A stretch of 64,000 nt of DNA, taken from Caballeronia sordidicola (GTDB lineage: Bacteria; Pseudomonadota; Gammaproteobacteria; Burkholderiales; Burkholderiaceae). The stretch is taken from assembly GCF_001544455.2 (NCBI RefSeq), contig NZ_FCOC02000020.1, positions 48,220 through 112,219 of the forward strand, read 5' to 3'. Positions 17,143 through 26,637 of this stretch are shown here, in pieces (position 1 is the first letter of the stretch; each line of letters begins with the position of its first letter). The notes under the pieces are model-generated. The model made no database searches. It was given only the letters and a program-made list of their open reading frames with translations, and was not told where the DNA came from. The translations under genes and the position numbers were made by a program.

Positions 17143-18801
17143 TCAAAAGCGCGTCCCCGACAACTGCCGGTCGCGCGCGTCGTGCAGATCGGAACCCGCG
17201 CCGGTTTCCACCACCTGGCCGTAGTCGAGCTTGATGTAACGGTCCGCCAGATGGAAATACCGGTCGTCGTGCGTAATCACGATCACTGCTTTCCCGCGCG
17301 CTTTCAGGTCGGGAAGCAATTGCTTGTAGAACACGTCCTTGAACAACGGGTCCTGGTCGGCGGCCCATTCGTCGAACACGTAGAACGGACGGTCTTCCAG
17401 ATAGGCCACCAGCAGCGCCAGGCGCTTGCGCTGACCTTGCGACAGATCGAGCGTGGAGAACGCCGAATCCTTCACGCTCACCTTGTGATCGAGCTGAAGG
17501 CGTTCGAGCCAGGCGCGGGCTTTGTTGTCGATGCCGTCGAGCTTCATGCCGAGCAGCGTATCGAACAGATGAAAGTCGTTGAAGACGACCGCGAAATGCT
17601 GGCGATACGCATCGCGTTCCTTCTCGCCAACCGGCTCGCCATTCAGCAGGATCTGGCCGCTTTCAGGTGCGTACAGACCCACGATGATCTTCGCGAGCGT
17701 GGTCTTGCCGCTGCCATTGCCGCCAATCAGATACACCAGTTCGCCCGGTTCAAGACGCAGATTCACCGGCCCCAGCGTGAAGACTTCGTTTTCCTTTTCG
17801 CGGAAATAGCTGTGCGTCACGCGATCGAGCACGATGCTCTCGAACGCATTCGCCGCGGGTCCTGTCATGGCCGTTTCAGTCGGCAGATCGGCGTTGACCT
17901 GCTCGATGCGCTCAAGCGCCACGCGCGCCGACCCAATGCTGGGAATCGCGGAAAGCAGCGCTTCGATTGGCATGATCATGTACAGGATGATCATGGCGTA
18001 GCCTGACATGACGTGTGTATCGACCGGGAACATGCGCGCGATCACAAACAGCGTCACGCCGATAAACGCAAACAGGATGAAGCTGCCCCAGCTCGCAGCC
18101 GCCGCGTACAGAACGTAACCGCGCGTGCGCTGGACGCGGACGGCTTCCACGTTGGTGGCGAGGGTTTCATCGATAAAAGCCTGCCTGCGTTTGCGGTGCA
18201 GCTTGAGTTCCTTGGCGCCGTCGAACAGTGCGCGGAAATGGCGGACCAGGTCGTCCTCGCGTTTTCTCGACGCGCGCAGATGGAACAACGCGCGCCCGTT
18301 CGCGAGCCGGAAGCCGATTGAGCCAATCGCAATCGTGACGGCAGCGAGCAGCAGGATTTTCCACGACAGATAACCAAGATAACCAAGGCAGCCGGCGATG
18401 ACCGCGCCTTGCATCGTGAGCGACGGCATGCTCACAAAAAACATGACGATGGTGTCGAGATCCTGCGTCAGCACGGCAAGCGAACGCGACGCGCCCTGTT
18501 GTTCGAGATGCCGGAACGACGCCTCGCCAATCCGGTGGATCGTGCGCATGCGCAGCATGGCTTTCGCGCGCTGGCCGAGGTACATGAAGAGTGTCTGCGA
18601 CAGCGTTCGCGTCACCAGCACGGCGATGCTCAACCCGAGGAATCGCCAGCCCAGTTCGGCAAGCCGCGCATTCGACGCACCCAGCGCCTGGTTGATCAGC
18701 GCGACCAGCCCGGCGCTGCCGAATCCGCTCACGAGGCTCGTCAGCAGTGCGAGCAGCAGAAGCCATCGCGACTGACGGGCGAGATTCAAGAGTAAAGACA
18801 T
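17143..18801 (-). CDS. Cyclic-peptide/siderophore exporter, PvdE/SyrD-type ABC transporter
   Basis: The 552-residue half-transporter has about six membrane segments in the N-terminal 300 residues and a C-terminal ATPase domain with GGNGSGKTTLAK, signature LSQGQRKRLAL (Gln in place of the second Gly of LSGGQ) and Walker B FYVFDEWAADQDP. The last two variants are typical of the PvdE/SyrD exporters that move peptide siderophores or their precursors to the periplasm. The start at 18801 follows an AAGGAG site; an ATG six codons earlier overlaps that site. The frame stays open upstream to 19737, but that part is a shadow of the permease gene. No peptide synthetase is nearby. Confidence 0.9.
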   Translation of the reverse strand: MSLLLNLARQSRWLLLLALLTSLVSGFGSAGLVALINQALGASNARLAELGWRFLGLSIAVLVTRTLSQTLFMYLGQRAKAMLRMRTIHRIGEASFRHLEQQGASRSLAVLTQDLDTIVMFFVSMPSLTMQGAVIAGCLGYLGYLSWKILLLAAVTIAIGSIGFRLANGRALFHLRASRKREDDLVRHFRALFDGAKELKLHRKRRQAFIDETLATNVEAVRVQRTRGYVLYAAAASWGSFILFAFIGVTLFVIARMFPVDTHVMSGYAMIILYMIMPIEALLSAIPSIGSARVALERIEQVNADLPTETAMTGPAANAFESIVLDRVTHSYFREKENEVFTLGPVNLRLEPGELVYLIGGNGSGKTTLAKIIVGLYAPESGQILLNGEPVGEKERDAYRQHFAVVFNDFHLFDTLLGMKLDGIDNKARAWLERLQLDHKVSVKDSAFSTLDLSQGQRKRLALLVAYLEDRPFYVFDEWAADQDPLFKDVFYKQLLPDLKARGKAVIVITHDDRYFHLADRYIKLDYGQVVETGAGSDLHDARDRQLSGTRF

Positions 18802-18878
18802 GAAACTCCTTGAGGACATATGCCGCGCATTCTTTGACGCGCGATCGGTTGGTTGATGCGTGTTGCGCTTGATCGTGC

Positions 18879-20885
18879 TCAGTTTCTTTTCAGCATGACC
18901 AGGATCAGATACGAACCGCCAAGCACGGTGGCCACCACGCCCGCCGGCATTTCTTGCGGGAACAGGATCCATCGGCCAATCCAGTCGGACGCGACCATCA
19001 GAAGCGCGCCAATTCCCGCCGACATGAACAGCATGGACTGCGCGCGTTGCAGACCGAGCATCCGCGCCATGTGCGGCGCCATCAATCCGACGAACGACAA
19101 CGGGCCGATCACGAGCGTGGCAGCCGCGGTCATGACGGCGCTTGCCACGAGCAGCGACAGGCGCGCGACGCTGAGATCCACACCAAGACTGCGCGATGTC
19201 ACCGCGCCCAGCGGCAGGATATCGAGCCATCGCCGCGCGAACGGTACGAGCGCGAGGGCGGCTAGCGCGACCACGGCGACCATTCCCGCGGCCGTTGCGC
19301 TGACGTTGTAGGTCGAGCCGGCGAGCAGGTTGTAAAGCACGATCACGCGGGGATCGTCGCTTGCCACGACGATCGTCGATATAGCCTGGAACGCCGCGCT
19401 GATTGCAATCCCGCCGAGCACGAGCGTATCGGGCGCGTAGTCCGATTTGCGCGCGAACAGCAGCAAGGCGGCCAGGGTTGCGACCGAGCCTGCCGCGCAC
19501 CACAGCAGCAAAACCGGCAGTCCCGGATGAGCGTTCAGGAACAACGCGCCAATCAATCCGACCGCACCGCCCGACGTGATGCCGAGCAGGTCGGGACTCG
19601 CCATCGGATTGCCGGTCATGCGCTGCAACAGGCCTCCGGCGAGCGCCAGAACAATGCCTGTACTGATTGCCGCCACCACGTGCGGGCCGCGAAGAAACAT
19701 CAGCGCGACGATTTCCGATGGCCTCGCGGCATGCCACCCGTCAAGGCCGCGCCCGAGCGTCAGCGAACCCGCAATGGCGAGGGCGAGCACAAGCATCATG
19801 ACGATGAACATCGGAACAAGGCGGGCGCGTTTCGGGGTGCTTGACTGTATTGGCGAGGGGGAAAGGTCCGGGCGTCCGCGCAAACGCTTCATCAGGATCA
19901 GCAGCATTGGCGCGCCGAGCAAGGTCATCACCGCGCCCGCTGGAACCAGGACGCCGGTGAAGCTCGAGACGTGCTGCGTCATCTGGTCGGCGAGCCACAA
20001 CAGCGACGCGCCGAGAACCGGCGACCACAGCATGCGGTCGCGCAGCCGCCGCGCGCCGGAAAGACGGGCGAGCATGGGCGCCCCCAGTCCAATAAAACCC
20101 AGCACGCCGACTGCGCTCACCACGAACGCGGTAATCAGCAGCGTCAGGGCAAGGACCGCGCCGCGCGTGGTGCGCAACGAGACGCCAAGGCTGCTGGCGA
20201 CGGCGTCGCCGGCGTCGAAGGCGGCCATTGGACGCAGGAACAGGATCAGGATCGCCGTGCATGGCGCAAGCCGCAGCAATAATGCCTGCGCGACGTGCCA
20301 GTCATGCTGCGTGAGCACGCCGCCACCCCAGATCATCAAGCCCGAGAGCAAGTCGAAGTGGGCGATCGCCAGTGCAAAACTGAACGCGCTGCAGCACAGG
20401 TTGACAATCATGCCCGCGAGGATGAGCGCGAAAGGCGACAGGCCGCGCCGTGCCGCCAGCGCGAAGACGAAGCTCAGCGCGAGAGCCGCGCCGCCAAGCG
20501 CGACGGCATCGCGTCCGAAGGCGAGCCAGACGGGCGCATAAACCGTCGCCACCGATAACGCCAGATAAGCGCCGGAGAAGACGCCGAGGGTCATCGGTTC
20601 GGCGAGCGGGTTGCGCAACACTTGCTGGGTCGAGACGCCCGCCAATCCGAGCGCGGCGCCGCACAGCCAGATCACGCCGATGCGCGGCATGTCGCTGAAA
20701 TGTACGAGAAGCTGGCGTAGATCCGTGGGTGACGGCGCGATCACGGCGTGCCACCAGAGCGACGCGGGCAGTCGTTCCTCAAGGCGCGCGATGGTGAGCA
20801 GGATCGCAATCAGCACGATGACGCTGGCCGTCAATGCCGGGGAACGATGCACGGAATGGCTGCGCACGGTCATGGCTTCGCTCAT
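18879..20885 (-). CDS. Ferric-siderophore ABC permease, fused double-length FhuB type
   Basis: The 668-residue protein is two FecCD-type permease halves in one chain (about 1-340 and 350-668), as in FhuB. Each half has the family segments: GLAGVSTQQVLRNPLAEP and FIGLGAPMLARL in the first, and LAGGLLQRMTGNPMASPD and FVGLMAPHMARMLG in the second. About 20 membrane segments are expected. The ATG overlaps the stop of the binding-protein gene by four bases (ATGA), which fixes the start and couples the genes. It works with the FhuD-like protein and the FhuC-like ATPase. Confidence 0.93.
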   Translation of the reverse strand: MSEAMTVRSHSVHRSPALTASVIVLIAILLTIARLEERLPASLWWHAVIAPSPTDLRQLLVHFSDMPRIGVIWLCGAALGLAGVSTQQVLRNPLAEPMTLGVFSGAYLALSVATVYAPVWLAFGRDAVALGGAALALSFVFALAARRGLSPFALILAGMIVNLCCSAFSFALAIAHFDLLSGLMIWGGGVLTQHDWHVAQALLLRLAPCTAILILFLRPMAAFDAGDAVASSLGVSLRTTRGAVLALTLLITAFVVSAVGVLGFIGLGAPMLARLSGARRLRDRMLWSPVLGASLLWLADQMTQHVSSFTGVLVPAGAVMTLLGAPMLLILMKRLRGRPDLSPSPIQSSTPKRARLVPMFIVMMLVLALAIAGSLTLGRGLDGWHAARPSEIVALMFLRGPHVVAAISTGIVLALAGGLLQRMTGNPMASPDLLGITSGGAVGLIGALFLNAHPGLPVLLLWCAAGSVATLAALLLFARKSDYAPDTLVLGGIAISAAFQAISTIVVASDDPRVIVLYNLLAGSTYNVSATAAGMVAVVALAALALVPFARRWLDILPLGAVTSRSLGVDLSVARLSLLVASAVMTAAATLVIGPLSFVGLMAPHMARMLGLQRAQSMLFMSAGIGALLMVASDWIGRWILFPQEMPAGVVATVLGGSYLILVMLKRN

Positions 20886-21799
20886 GTGCGCGTCCTTTCC
20901 AGACCGGTGAGCGCGCGGGCCAGGACATCGGCGAAACGGGTGGCCGAAAGCGTGCCACCGTCTGGTGGCACGCCCGGCAAGGCCAGCGTGCCGCCGGGTT
21001 TGGCAAATGGCATCGCTTTCCAGATCGGGCTGGTCTTCATCATGCTGGACGCAGCGGGGCCGAGCGGTCCGAAATAGGCGAGCGTGGAGTCGGGCGCGGC
21101 ATCGAGGTCTTCAATGCTCGTGGTCGAATATGCGGAATCCGCAGAGGCGCCACGCCCGCGCCACGCGTTATCAAGTCCGAGCTGCGCCAGCAGTTCCCCG
21201 TAGAAGCTGCGCGGACCGTACACGCGGACATGGGTTTCATCGATAAACCGCGTCAAGTAGAGCGGCCGTGCGCGCGTTGACGGCGTTGCTGCAATCGACT
21301 CGCGTGCGCGGGCGATCGCGGCGTCCGCGGTCTTGATTGCGTTTGCCGCAGCGCTTTCCCGCCTGAACAATTGGCCGAGCGCCAGCGTCTCGGTCTTCGC
21401 GGCGGAATAGGGCGCCGGACTTCCGTGGAATCGCCCGAAAGTGAGCGTCGGCGCGATGCGCTCAAGAGACGCGAGCAACGCCGTGTGCGCAGGCGTGACG
21501 AGGATCACATCCGGCTTCAACGCGAGCATCAGTTCGAGGTTTGGCTGGAACATCAACCCGAGGTCGACCACGCCGGCCGGAAGGTCGCACGCCGTGTACG
21601 CCTTGCGAAAGCCCTGCGGATTGGAGACGCCGGCCGGCACGATTCCCGCCGATAACAACAACTCGGTCAAACTCCAGTCGAGCACGACAATCCGCCTTGA
21701 CGTCGGCGTCGGCATAGCCCCGGCCGCCGCACAGCACGACGAAGCCGCGGCCATCAGGCTCGCGGCTGCGAACGAGGTGAGCAAGGCGCGGCGCTTCAT
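20882..21799 (-). CDS. Periplasmic iron-siderophore binding protein (FhuD type)
   Basis: The protein is of about 305 residues with a signal sequence. The start MKRRALLTSFAAASLMAAA contains a twin-arginine motif (KRRALL), so export by Tat is likely; an in-frame ATG four codons upstream (21811) is an alternative. The mature part has IVVLDWSLTELLLSAGIVPAG and PDVILVTPAHTALLASL, as in FhuD/FecB class III binding proteins, which use one long helix between two lobes. It lies directly after the TonB receptor gene and overlaps the permease gene. Confidence 0.88.
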   Translation of the reverse strand: MKRRALLTSFAAASLMAAASSCCAAAGAMPTPTSRRIVVLDWSLTELLLSAGIVPAGVSNPQGFRKAYTACDLPAGVVDLGLMFQPNLELMLALKPDVILVTPAHTALLASLERIAPTLTFGRFHGSPAPYSAAKTETLALGQLFRRESAAANAIKTADAAIARARESIAATPSTRARPLYLTRFIDETHVRVYGPRSFYGELLAQLGLDNAWRGRGASADSAYSTTSIEDLDAAPDSTLAYFGPLGPAASSMMKTSPIWKAMPFAKPGGTLALPGVPPDGGTLSATRFADVLARALTGLERTRT

Positions 21800-21830
21800 G
21801 CCGCCGCGCATCGAAAGCGGGTAATACGGA

Positions 21831-24065
21831 TCACCATTGGTACTTCAGCCCCGCGAGGACGAGCCGCCCCTGGCCCCAGTTGCACGAACCCGCACTGCAC
21901 GACGCCATGTAGTGCCGGTCCAGCAGGTTGCTTGCATTGAGCGACGCGGTCCAGCCATGCAGGTTGAAGACGGAGCGGCCGAGGTCGTAGCGCACCGCCA
22001 GATCGATCAACGTAGCCGATGACGTCAGCAATGAATTTGCGGTATCGCCATAAGACCCGCCTATGTAGCGCACGCCTGCGCCAAGCTGCAGACCGGCAAG
22101 CGGGCCGGCCGCCATCAGATAATCCGCCCACAGTGAGGCCGTGTTGCGCGGAATGCCGACCGGCACCTTGTCGAGATTGCTCGAGTTGCTCTTTGTGTTC
22201 AGCAAGTTCGTGTATGTGTAGCTCGCGATCAGTTGCAGGTTGTTGGTCAGACTCGCGTGGGCCTCGACTTCAAAGCCTTGCGAACGCACTTCGCCGGTCT
22301 GGACCTGGAAGTTCACGTTGACCGGGTCGGTCGTCAGCACGTTTTGCTGCGTCAAGTGGAACGCCGATACCGTGACGAAACTGTTGTAGCCCTTCGGCTG
22401 GAATTTCACGCCGACTTCATATTGTTCGCCGGTAGTGGGATTGAACGATTGTCCGCTGAACGACGAACCGACCTGCGGCTGGAACGACTTCGAGTAGCTG
22501 GCGTAGGGCGCAATGCCGCTCTCGAACTGGTACACGCCACCGGCGCGCCAGGTGAATGCGCGATTGAACTGGCTGGTCAACGCGCCGGTCTTGTAGGACT
22601 GGGCATCCTCGTTGGTCCAGTCCTCGCGCAGGCCGAGCAGCAGTGACCATCGGCCTATATCGAGTTGATCCTGCGCATAAGCGCCAAGCTGCTTGATCGA
22701 CTGCTTGTTCGATGTGGCGAACATGATTGTCGGATACGGAATGGTCTGGCCGTACTGCGGATTGGTGATGTTGAGCGGCGGCGTGGTGTCGCCAAAGTCG
22801 CCAAGGAAAACGTGGTCGAACTGAATGTTCTGGTAATCGATACCCACCGTCGCCTGATGCGCGACCGGTCCCGTGTTGAAACGCGCGGTTGCCTGGTTGT
22901 CCACCGTGTGCGAGTTCACGCGGCCGCTGTTCATGTAGGTCTCGCGAGCGAGGGCGGTGCCGTTGTTGATGTAGCCGAGGTCGTCGGCGACGTATTGCAC
23001 GGTCTCGCTGTTGTGAAGGAACCGGTAGCTTTGCTTGAACGACCACACGTCGTTCAGCCGATGATCGAGCTGGTATCCAATCGACTCCTGGGTCTTGCGG
23101 AAACTGTCGAAGCTCGGCTCGCCCGGATAAAAGCTGCGCGGCAATTGCGCCACGCCGGTCTGGATCGTGCCGACGACCGGCACGAAGTTATAGATGCCCG
23201 CTTCCGGGTCGGCCTGATAGTTGGCGTACAGCGTGAAGGTCGTGTCCTTCGTCGGCTTCCACGTGATGCTCGGCGCAATGGCGAAACGTTGCTGGTTCAC
23301 ATAATCCGTCTGCGTGCCCGTGTTGAATCCGTCGGCTGTCAGGCGGTACAGGACCTTGCCGTCTTTATCCACGGGACCGCTGAAGTCGAAGAATCCTTGC
23401 AGACGTCCATAGCTGCCCGTCTGGATTCCAACCTCATGAAGCGGTTCGGCCGTTGGCATCTTGCTGACCAGATTCACGGTCCCGCCAGGCGAGCCCTGAC
23501 CGTACAGCACCGACGCCGGCCCGTGAAGCAACTCGATGCGCTCGAACATATACGGATCGAAGCTCGTCACGTTATAGCCGAAGCCTCCGGCGGGCCCGGG
23601 CGTGCGCAGGCCGTTCCAGAATTCATCGACGAGAAAACCGCGCGCGTACAGATACTCGAGCGAATCCGTGTTCGTGCCGCGTTGCTCCGGATTGATGCCC
23701 GATGTATAGCGCAGCGCCTGAGCCACGCTCTGCACGTTCTGGATGTCCATCTGATCGCGCGTCACGACCGAGATGTTTTGCGGCGTCTTGATCAGCGCGG
23801 TATCGGTCTTGGTTCCCGCCGTGCTCTGCGTCGCGACGTAACCCGAAACCGGCCCGGTGCCGGTTTGCGCTTCGCGCTTTTCCTGCACGACGACCGGCGG
23901 CAATTGTGGCGCGGCGGCGTTGGTTGCGTCGGATGCACTCGCGGCTGTGGCCGATGACTGCGCCCATCCCGCATTCGCGAACATCACCCCGGCTGCGATT
24001 GGCAACAGCCGCCATCCGGCCATGCTTCCCGCCCGCTTCTCAGTCACGCACTTCGCCCGCTTCAT
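21831..24065 (-). CDS. TonB-dependent ferric-siderophore receptor (FhuA/FoxA-like)
   Basis: The 744-residue outer-membrane receptor has a signal peptide ending in ANAGWAQ, then a plug domain (about 60-210) with TPQNISVVTRDQMDIQN, RIELLHGPASVLYGQGSPGG and TVNLVSKMP, and a 22-strand barrel ending in the aromatic residue of LAGLKYQW. The C-terminal CSAGSCNWGQGR cysteine pair recalls hydroxamate receptors such as FhuA. It is first in the leftward operon, followed by binding protein, permease, exporter and ATPase. A TonB box may lie near PPVVVQEKR. The substrate cannot be told from sequence alone. Confidence 0.92.
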   Translation of the reverse strand: MKRAKCVTEKRAGSMAGWRLLPIAAGVMFANAGWAQSSATAASASDATNAAAPQLPPVVVQEKREAQTGTGPVSGYVATQSTAGTKTDTALIKTPQNISVVTRDQMDIQNVQSVAQALRYTSGINPEQRGTNTDSLEYLYARGFLVDEFWNGLRTPGPAGGFGYNVTSFDPYMFERIELLHGPASVLYGQGSPGGTVNLVSKMPTAEPLHEVGIQTGSYGRLQGFFDFSGPVDKDGKVLYRLTADGFNTGTQTDYVNQQRFAIAPSITWKPTKDTTFTLYANYQADPEAGIYNFVPVVGTIQTGVAQLPRSFYPGEPSFDSFRKTQESIGYQLDHRLNDVWSFKQSYRFLHNSETVQYVADDLGYINNGTALARETYMNSGRVNSHTVDNQATARFNTGPVAHQATVGIDYQNIQFDHVFLGDFGDTTPPLNITNPQYGQTIPYPTIMFATSNKQSIKQLGAYAQDQLDIGRWSLLLGLREDWTNEDAQSYKTGALTSQFNRAFTWRAGGVYQFESGIAPYASYSKSFQPQVGSSFSGQSFNPTTGEQYEVGVKFQPKGYNSFVTVSAFHLTQQNVLTTDPVNVNFQVQTGEVRSQGFEVEAHASLTNNLQLIASYTYTNLLNTKSNSSNLDKVPVGIPRNTASLWADYLMAAGPLAGLQLGAGVRYIGGSYGDTANSLLTSSATLIDLAVRYDLGRSVFNLHGWTASLNASNLLDRHYMASCSAGSCNWGQGRLVLAGLKYQW

Positions 24066-24120
24066 CTATCTGGTCCTTGTGAAATCGATGTTGATCGCAA
24101 TCTGGGAAGATCCAACAAAC

Positions 24121-24139
24121 GCGATTGCGAATCATTTCT
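24121..24139. promoter_or_regulatory. Weak candidate Fur box upstream of the siderophore receptor
   Basis: GCGATTGCGAATCATTTCT agrees with the 19-base Fur consensus at about 11 positions, best in AATCATT. It lies 56 bases upstream of the receptor start in the gap shared with the AraC gene. Iron control is expected for such an operon, but the match by eye is only fair. Confidence 0.35.
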
Positions 24140-24247
24140 ATTTTTGCTGGTAAAACTGCCTTGGTTCGTCGCAAAATAGGATAAGCGACGCAATCCCGAA
24201 AAGTATCGCCAAGAAGTTTCGCAAGACAGACAAATTTTGGCTGAAAA

Positions 24248-25045
24248 ATGATGCAATTATTACCGGTCAGTCCCATGCAACTGCAGCGTCCCAGCCGGGA
24301 AGTGCGACGGATGTCGCGTCCCGTTGTGGCTGCAAAACGCGATTACACCGATGGCGCCCGCGAACCGTGGCATTTGCACGAAGAGGCGCAATTCGTGTTC
24401 AGCGCGCATGGCGTGCTGCGTGTGGTGACGCCTATCGGGGTGTGGACACTTGGGCCGCAATTGGGCCTCTGGCTCGCGCCGGGTATTGCGCATGAGTTGC
24501 ATGCGGTCGGCGACGTAACCATGCACAGTCTGTATTTCGAAGGCGATGCCGCGCCATGGACGAGCCCGGAGTGCCGCGTTCTCGCGGTTTCGCCGCTGTT
24601 ACAGGCGCTGGTTGCCGCAATGGTCGAGGACCGGAGCACGCCGCACGAGAGCCGCGCAACGCTCATCACGCCGCTCCTGGTCAGCGAACTGAAGAACGCG
24701 CCGCTGGCCCACGGCGTCAAGCTGCCGTTGCCCGCTGACCGGCGCTTGCGTCAGATTTGCGAGCTGCTGATCGCAGACCCAGCGAACGCCGATTCATTGG
24801 GAACGTGGGGAGATCGGGTCGGTGCAAGCGAACGCACGCTCGCCCGGCTTTTCAAGGAAGAAACCGGGTTGACCTTTGGGCAATGGCGCCAGCAGTTACG
24901 GCTTGTGGAGGCCGTATCGCGGCTCGCTCAAGGGATGCCGGTCGCCACTATCGCGATGGAACTCGGCTACCAGAACGCGAGCGCCTTCATCACGATGTTC
25001 AAGAAGTCCATGGGCGAAACACCCCAGCGCTATCTGAAATACTGA
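24248..25045 (+). CDS. AraC-family transcriptional regulator
   Basis: The protein has about 265 residues, with an N-terminal cupin-like sensor (WHLHEEAQFVFSAHGVLRVV and LGLWLAPGIAHEL) and two C-terminal helix-turn-helix motifs (WGDRVGASERTLARLFKEET and ATIAMELGYQNASAFITMFK). The cupin pattern is closer to NimR-like regulators than to the siderophore-sensing PchR group. It is divergent from the TonB receptor operon over 182 bases, so it probably regulates that operon. The start is uncertain: ATG codons at 24248, 24251 and 24275 all lack a clear ribosome site. Confidence 0.87.
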   Translation: MMQLLPVSPMQLQRPSREVRRMSRPVVAAKRDYTDGAREPWHLHEEAQFVFSAHGVLRVVTPIGVWTLGPQLGLWLAPGIAHELHAVGDVTMHSLYFEGDAAPWTSPECRVLAVSPLLQALVAAMVEDRSTPHESRATLITPLLVSELKNAPLAHGVKLPLPADRRLRQICELLIADPANADSLGTWGDRVGASERTLARLFKEETGLTFGQWRQQLRLVEAVSRLAQGMPVATIAMELGYQNASAFITMFKKSMGETPQRYLKY

Positions 25046-25058
25046 GCTCACCACGGGC

Positions 25059-25958
25059 TCACGCTTCCGGTGCATTGCCCTCGCGGCGCGGCGCCGGCAA
25101 CGGGATGAACTCCGTTTCGCCAGGCACGCTCCCCATTCGCTGCTCGCTCCAGGCCTCTTTCGCGGCCGCGATTTTTTCCTTCGAACTCGAAACGAAATTC
25201 CACTCGATGAACCTGTGTCCGTCGAGCGGCGCGCCGCCCAGCAACATGGCGAGAGCGCCATACGTGCTGCGCAGATCGGCTGAAAACCCGCTTTTCAGCA
25301 CGGCCATCTGACCGGCAGGCAACGCGTCGCCGTTGATGGTGAGGTCGCCCTGCAGCAAATACACGCCGCGTTCTTCATGCTCCGTGTCGAGCGTGACGGC
25401 GCTGTCCGGGGAAAATTCCGCCGCCACATACAGCGTTGGCGAGAACGTGGTGGTCGGCGCTGTTTCGCCAAACGCGCTGCCCGCAATCACCCGCAATTTC
25501 ACGCCGTTGCGCTCGATTAACGGTAGAGCCGCCGCCGGATGATGCTCGAACGACGGCTCGACTTCTTCGTCCTTGACCGGCAAGCCAACCCAGGTCTGGA
25601 TGCCGTGCATGGTCTGGCCGGCAGCGCGTTCCTCGTCCGGCGTGCGTTCCGAGTGCACGATACCGCGCCCCGCCGTCATCCAGTTCACGTCGCCCGGCGA
25701 GATTTTCTGCACGGAACCCACGCTGTCGCGGTGCATGATCGCGCCCTCGAACAAATAGGTCACCGTTGCAAGCCCGATGTGCGGATGCGGCCGGACGTCG
25801 AGTCCCACGCCGGGCACGAGCGTTGCGGGGCCGATATGGTCGAAGAAGATGAACGGTCCGACGGTGCGGACGGCCAATGCGGGCAACACACGCCGCACGA
25901 TAAGGCCGCCGACGTCGTGCTGATGTGGCTTGAGAAACGCTTCGATTGTGGAAGACAT
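25059..25958 (-). CDS. Pirin family protein
   Basis: The 299-residue bicupin has the N-terminal pirin motif GPFIFFDHIGPA and the metal ligands in VRPHPHIGLATVTYLFEG (about 57-74), then MHRDSVGS and GIVHSERTP. The C-terminal pirin domain (FSPTLYVAAEFSPDSAVTL to VLKSGF) is also present. Bacterial pirins include quercetin dioxygenases and regulatory metal proteins; which applies here is not known. It is convergent with the AraC gene (13 bases). Confidence 0.88.
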   Translation of the reverse strand: MSSTIEAFLKPHQHDVGGLIVRRVLPALAVRTVGPFIFFDHIGPATLVPGVGLDVRPHPHIGLATVTYLFEGAIMHRDSVGSVQKISPGDVNWMTAGRGIVHSERTPDEERAAGQTMHGIQTWVGLPVKDEEVEPSFEHHPAAALPLIERNGVKLRVIAGSAFGETAPTTTFSPTLYVAAEFSPDSAVTLDTEHEERGVYLLQGDLTINGDALPAGQMAVLKSGFSADLRSTYGALAMLLGGAPLDGHRFIEWNFVSSSKEKIAAAKEAWSEQRMGSVPGETEFIPLPAPRREGNAPEA

Positions 25959-26135
25959 GTGAACGCCCGGTTGCGAACTTGGAACTGCAATTCTACTGGG
26001 CGCCGAGTTGAAGCATGCAAGCGTTATCCGAGCTATAGGCCATCAGGTCTATGGTTCGTCGTCGTGTCGATGATTTCCGCAATTCCCGAAGAAACACGCT
26101 ACTTGACAGTCCCTTGCACACATTGGAGTCTCACA

Positions 26136-26411
26136 ATGACCAAAAATACGCTTTTGATTGCCCTTACGGCTGGACTTCTTGCTGCCAGCAGCGCCACTTT
26201 CGCGCAAACATCGAGCGGCAACTCCACGGGCGCGGACAGTTCCGGCGCAATGTCGCAAAGCACCGACGGCACGGCAGCACCGACGAAGAAACACCGTGCA
26301 CAACGCCACGGCACCAACAAGTCGTCCAATGGTTTATCGGCTAACAAGAGCAAGACGCCGGCCGTTGAAACCGGCGCCAGCGCAGCGGTGGAGAACGGCC
26401 AGGGCAAGTAA
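26136..26411 (+). CDS. Small secreted low-complexity protein of unknown function
   Basis: The 91-residue protein has a clear signal peptide (KNTLLIALTAGLLAASSATFAQ) and a mature part of about 68 residues rich in Ser, Thr, Gly, Ala and Lys (TDGTAAPTKKHRAQRH). It has no cysteine and no domain I recognise. The start at 26136 is preceded by TTGGAG about ten bases upstream; the long open frame upstream to 25539 is a shadow of the pirin gene. A strong terminator follows directly, so it is a single-gene transcript. Similar tiny exported proteins are common in Burkholderia. Confidence 0.75.
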   Translation: MTKNTLLIALTAGLLAASSATFAQTSSGNSTGADSSGAMSQSTDGTAAPTKKHRAQRHGTNKSSNGLSANKSKTPAVETGASAAVENGQGK

Positions 26412-26435
26412 TTCCTGAGTCAAAAAGCTGAAAGC

Positions 26436-26472
26436 AAGCGCTTGTGCCGAACCCGGCACAAGCGCTTTTTCT
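26436..26472 (+). terminator. Rho-independent terminator
   Basis: A 14-bp perfect stem (AAGCGCTTGTGCCG with CGGCACAAGCGCTT, loop AACC) is followed by TTTCTTTG. It ends the small secreted protein gene. Confidence 0.92.
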
Positions 26473-26637
26473 TTGCGCGAAACGGTGTACTCACGCCTTG
26501 TCCGAATGGGTCATGACGTGAGTTTGTACAACGCGTTTGCAAAATCGTCCGCTAAAGTGTCGACTTGTCCGGTCGGATTTTCGCCGCGCCACACGCGGTG
26601 GATCGGATCGGGCAAGCACTGAATACAACTCACGGAG

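Noticed and set aside
17143..19737. 864-codon frame as one giant transporter
   Set aside because: Only the last 552 codons match the exporter; the part above 18801 runs over the permease gene in another frame, has arginine-rich shadow composition, and an AAGGAG site marks the real start.
22665..23957. 430-codon plus-strand frame opposite the TonB receptor
   Set aside because: It is antisense to a clearly recognised receptor and shows no domain.
25539..26135. N-terminal extension of the small secreted protein across the pirin gene
   Set aside because: The signal peptide begins at 26136, and the upstream codons are antisense to pirin.
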